Of a DNA stretch of 64,000 bases, positions 62,254-64,000 are shown piece by piece; within the stretch, counting starts at the first letter, position 1, and each line of letters starts with the position of its first letter. The stretch is from NCBI GenBank assembly GCA_016718505.1, contig JADKDE010000003.1, positions 1 to 64,000 on the forward strand, given 5' to 3'. The notes below the pieces were generated by a model. That model worked only from the letters and a program-made list of their open reading frames with translations, was not told where the DNA came from and did no database searches. A program made the translations under genes and the position numbers. This DNA is from Saprospiraceae bacterium (GTDB lineage: Bacteria; Bacteroidota; Bacteroidia; Chitinophagales; Saprospiraceae).

Positions 62254-63813
62254 GTGAAACGAACATTAAAGTATTACAAGATCATGTGGCTACGTCACGA
62301 TCTTGCTGCGGGGCTTTCGGTTTTTTTGGTGGCACTTCCATTATGTCTTGGGATAGCCTTAGCCTCCGGCGCTCCTTTGTACGCTGGACTTGTGTCGGGT
62401 ATTATTGGTGGTTTATTGGTTGCCATCATCAGCGGCTCTCAACTGGCCGTATCGGGTCCCGCTGCGGGTTTATCCACTCTAGTAGTAGCATCCATCATTG
62501 CGCTAGGGGATTATCGTGTATTTTTATTGGCATTGATCATAGCTGGTTTATTTCAAATTAGTCTAGGGTTATTAAAACTTGGAGCCATTGCCAATTTCTT
62601 TCCATCTTCCGTCATCAAAGGGATGTTGGCTGCCATAGGAATCATTCTGATTTCAAAACAAATACCGCTAGCGTTGGGATATGATAGCCCAGATTTTTGG
62701 ACGAGTGGGTTTTTAGATTTATTTACTTCAAAAAATTTTCTCGGCAACGTTCAAGAGTTTTATCATCATGTTACGTTGAGTTCCATCATCGTAGCGATAA
62801 GTTCTTTATTGGCCATGTTTACCATGCAGAAGGTTTTCACTAAGATGCTAGGAAAAGTGCCTGCACCTTTACTGGCTGTTCTCGTAGGTGTGACGGTTAG
62901 CTATATTTTCCAATATTTCGCACCTAATTTAGCCTTGAAGCCATCTCAATTGGTCAATATTCCTAACAATATATTTTCTACGATAATATTTCCTGATTTA
63001 ACCAAATTATTCACGAATACTCAGATTTGGAAAGACGGCATCATCATCGGTATTCTGGCAACTTTGGAGACTTTGCTATGTATAGAAGCCATTGACAAAT
63101 TAGATCGCCAGAACCGTATAACCCCCGTGAATAGGGAATTAATAGCACAAGGGTTTGGGAATATGGTTTGTGGATTATTGGGAGCAATCCCATTGACAGC
63201 AGTAGTAGTTAGGGGCGCTGCCAATGTGGACGCTGGAGGGAAAACAAAATTGTCCGCCATTACTCATGGGGTATTTTTGTTATTAGCTGTATTGTTAATC
63301 CCCTTCGCGATAAACCAAATTCCGTATGCTTCCCTAGCAGCCATCCTGTTGGTGACGGGATTTAATCTTACACATCCAACGCTTTACAAACAGATGTGGA
63401 AATTGAGCTGGAAACAGTTCTTACCCTTTATATTTACGATTGTAATAATCCTTATGACCGACTTACTAATTGGGGTCAGCATAGGTCTTTTGATTTCATT
63501 ATATTTTATCATTCAAAATAATTTTCAAGCAGAATTTCGTCTTTCTAAAAATGTCATCAATGGCATCAAAACGGAGATCATCGAACTGGATTCAAACGTC
63601 ACATTTCTCAATAAAGTAAAGTTAAAAAAAGTCTTGGATGAAGTCCCTGAATATTCCGTATTGACGATAGACGGGAGCAAATCCGAATTTATCGACTACG
63701 ATATTTTAGAGATCATCAGCTCATTTAGTTTCAAAGCAAAAGATCGACATATTGAACTCCATTTAATCAATATCGAAATGGTAACTCCACCTTCGAGGTC
63801 AAGTGGACATTGA
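62254..63813 (+). CDS. SulP family inorganic anion transporter
   Basis: 519 residues, GTG start. The Sulfate_transp domain is clear: WLRHDLAAGLSVFLVALPLCLGIALASGAPLYAGLVSGIIGGLL near residue 11, GSQLAVSGPAAGLSTLV, GLFQISLGLLKLG, FFPSSVIKGMLAAIGIILI and VSGAVPLTAVVVRGAANV-like AIPLTAVVVRGAANVDAG. About 11 to 12 membrane helices are followed by a short STAS domain (VFVTFLNKV, VLTIDGSKSEFIDYDILEII) ending at 63813. SulP proteins carry sulfate, bicarbonate or other anions. The C-terminus GH end is a little early; an alternative frame continues beyond it, so a late frameshift is possible. No carbonic anhydrase domain is visible. Confidence 0.88.
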   Translation: MKRTLKYYKIMWLRHDLAAGLSVFLVALPLCLGIALASGAPLYAGLVSGIIGGLLVAIISGSQLAVSGPAAGLSTLVVASIIALGDYRVFLLALIIAGLFQISLGLLKLGAIANFFPSSVIKGMLAAIGIILISKQIPLALGYDSPDFWTSGFLDLFTSKNFLGNVQEFYHHVTLSSIIVAISSLLAMFTMQKVFTKMLGKVPAPLLAVLVGVTVSYIFQYFAPNLALKPSQLVNIPNNIFSTIIFPDLTKLFTNTQIWKDGIIIGILATLETLLCIEAIDKLDRQNRITPVNRELIAQGFGNMVCGLLGAIPLTAVVVRGAANVDAGGKTKLSAITHGVFLLLAVLLIPFAINQIPYASLAAILLVTGFNLTHPTLYKQMWKLSWKQFLPFIFTIVIILMTDLLIGVSIGLLISLYFIIQNNFQAEFRLSKNVINGIKTEIIELDSNVTFLNKVKLKKVLDEVPEYSVLTIDGSKSEFIDYDILEIISSFSFKAKDRHIELHLINIEMVTPPSRSSGH

Positions 63814-64000
63814 TTAATACTGGGCAAAATGAAATAAATTTTGAAAGATTTTCCTAAGTTTTTAGGATATTATTTTGGGTAGTTAATAACCCCGAATTTT
63901 CTTTTTTTTCTCGCTTATTTTTCATAATTTTATGTTATAAATAAGGATTCCAAATCCAAAAGGTTGCCAAATTTTTTTTGGTTTAAATGGATGGAGAACA

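Noticed and set aside
1..64000. CRISPR array, integrase, rRNA operon
   Set aside because: I found no regularly spaced direct repeats, no tyrosine or serine recombinase and no rRNA sequence in the window.

Overview
The window is about 64 kb of AT-rich bacterial DNA that reads as Bacteroidota. The evidence is TAnnTTTG-type -7 promoter elements, a PorQ outer-membrane protein and a metalloprotease whose C-terminus looks like a type IX secretion (T9SS) sorting domain, bacillithiol biosynthesis genes (bshC, bshB1), an OMP_b-brl_3-type TonB-like receptor, MORN-repeat lipoproteins and many TTG/GTG starts. Saprospiria or Chitinophagia would fit, but I cannot fix the class from sequence alone. Most of the window is ordinary chromosomal housekeeping in short operons or single genes.

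Layout. 0-4.2 kb (minus strand): end of a bifunctional nuclease gene, etfA, etfB and an LtaS-like membrane phosphotransferase. 4.4-7.1 kb: tRNA-Phe, a parA without parB, a GC-rich island, a DUF1573 protein and a ZIP metal transporter. 7.1-15.9 kb: Hsp70 of HscA type, a trans-sulfuration PLP enzyme, a solitary DppB-like permease, bshC, a membrane-fused spermidine-synthase-like protein, DUF1569 and an HMG-CoA-lyase-like enzyme. 16-29 kb: tRNA-Ser, gcvP, a HigBA-type toxin-antitoxin pair, dusB, fabH, bshB1, ahcY, rplS, porQ, a MORN lipoprotein, GNAT, thioredoxin and a polyprenyl synthase. 29-42.7 kb: CBM48-like protein, DUF2254, rlmD-type rRNA methyltransferase, T9SS-exported metalloprotease, amidohydrolase, saccharopine reductase, flippase, rpsP with a long acidic tail, and a large unknown protein.

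From 42.7 kb the region is more accessory. It holds a decayed IS110-family transposase, a structured element downstream of an outer-membrane receptor gene, anmK, an SDR gene whose 3' end overlaps RNase P RNA (rnpB), dut, an OmpA-like and helix-hairpin-helix pair, an Asp-rich acidic protein beside a broken ppk1, a BRO-family protein among wrecked restriction-modification genes (56.3-58.5 kb), a partly decayed surface-glycan cluster (58.5-61 kb), a methyltransferase and a SulP anion transporter.

A striking property is the number of genes broken by single-base lesions: DUF1573, bshB1, porQ, rlmD, ppk1, an RM methylase and a polysaccharide deacetylase. Several are one base short in an A or T run, which points to residual homopolymer errors in a long-read assembly. 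In-frame stops in ppk1 and the deacetylase, and a lost N-terminus in the neighbouring epimerase, could be real decay. I found no CRISPR array, rRNA operon, integrase or intact phage. No clearly new multi-gene system is evident. The best leads are the structured RNA-like element at 44.17-44.25 kb, the rnpB/SDR overlap, the Asp-rich protein next to ppk1, the BRO/RM remnant island and a 460-residue protein of unknown family.
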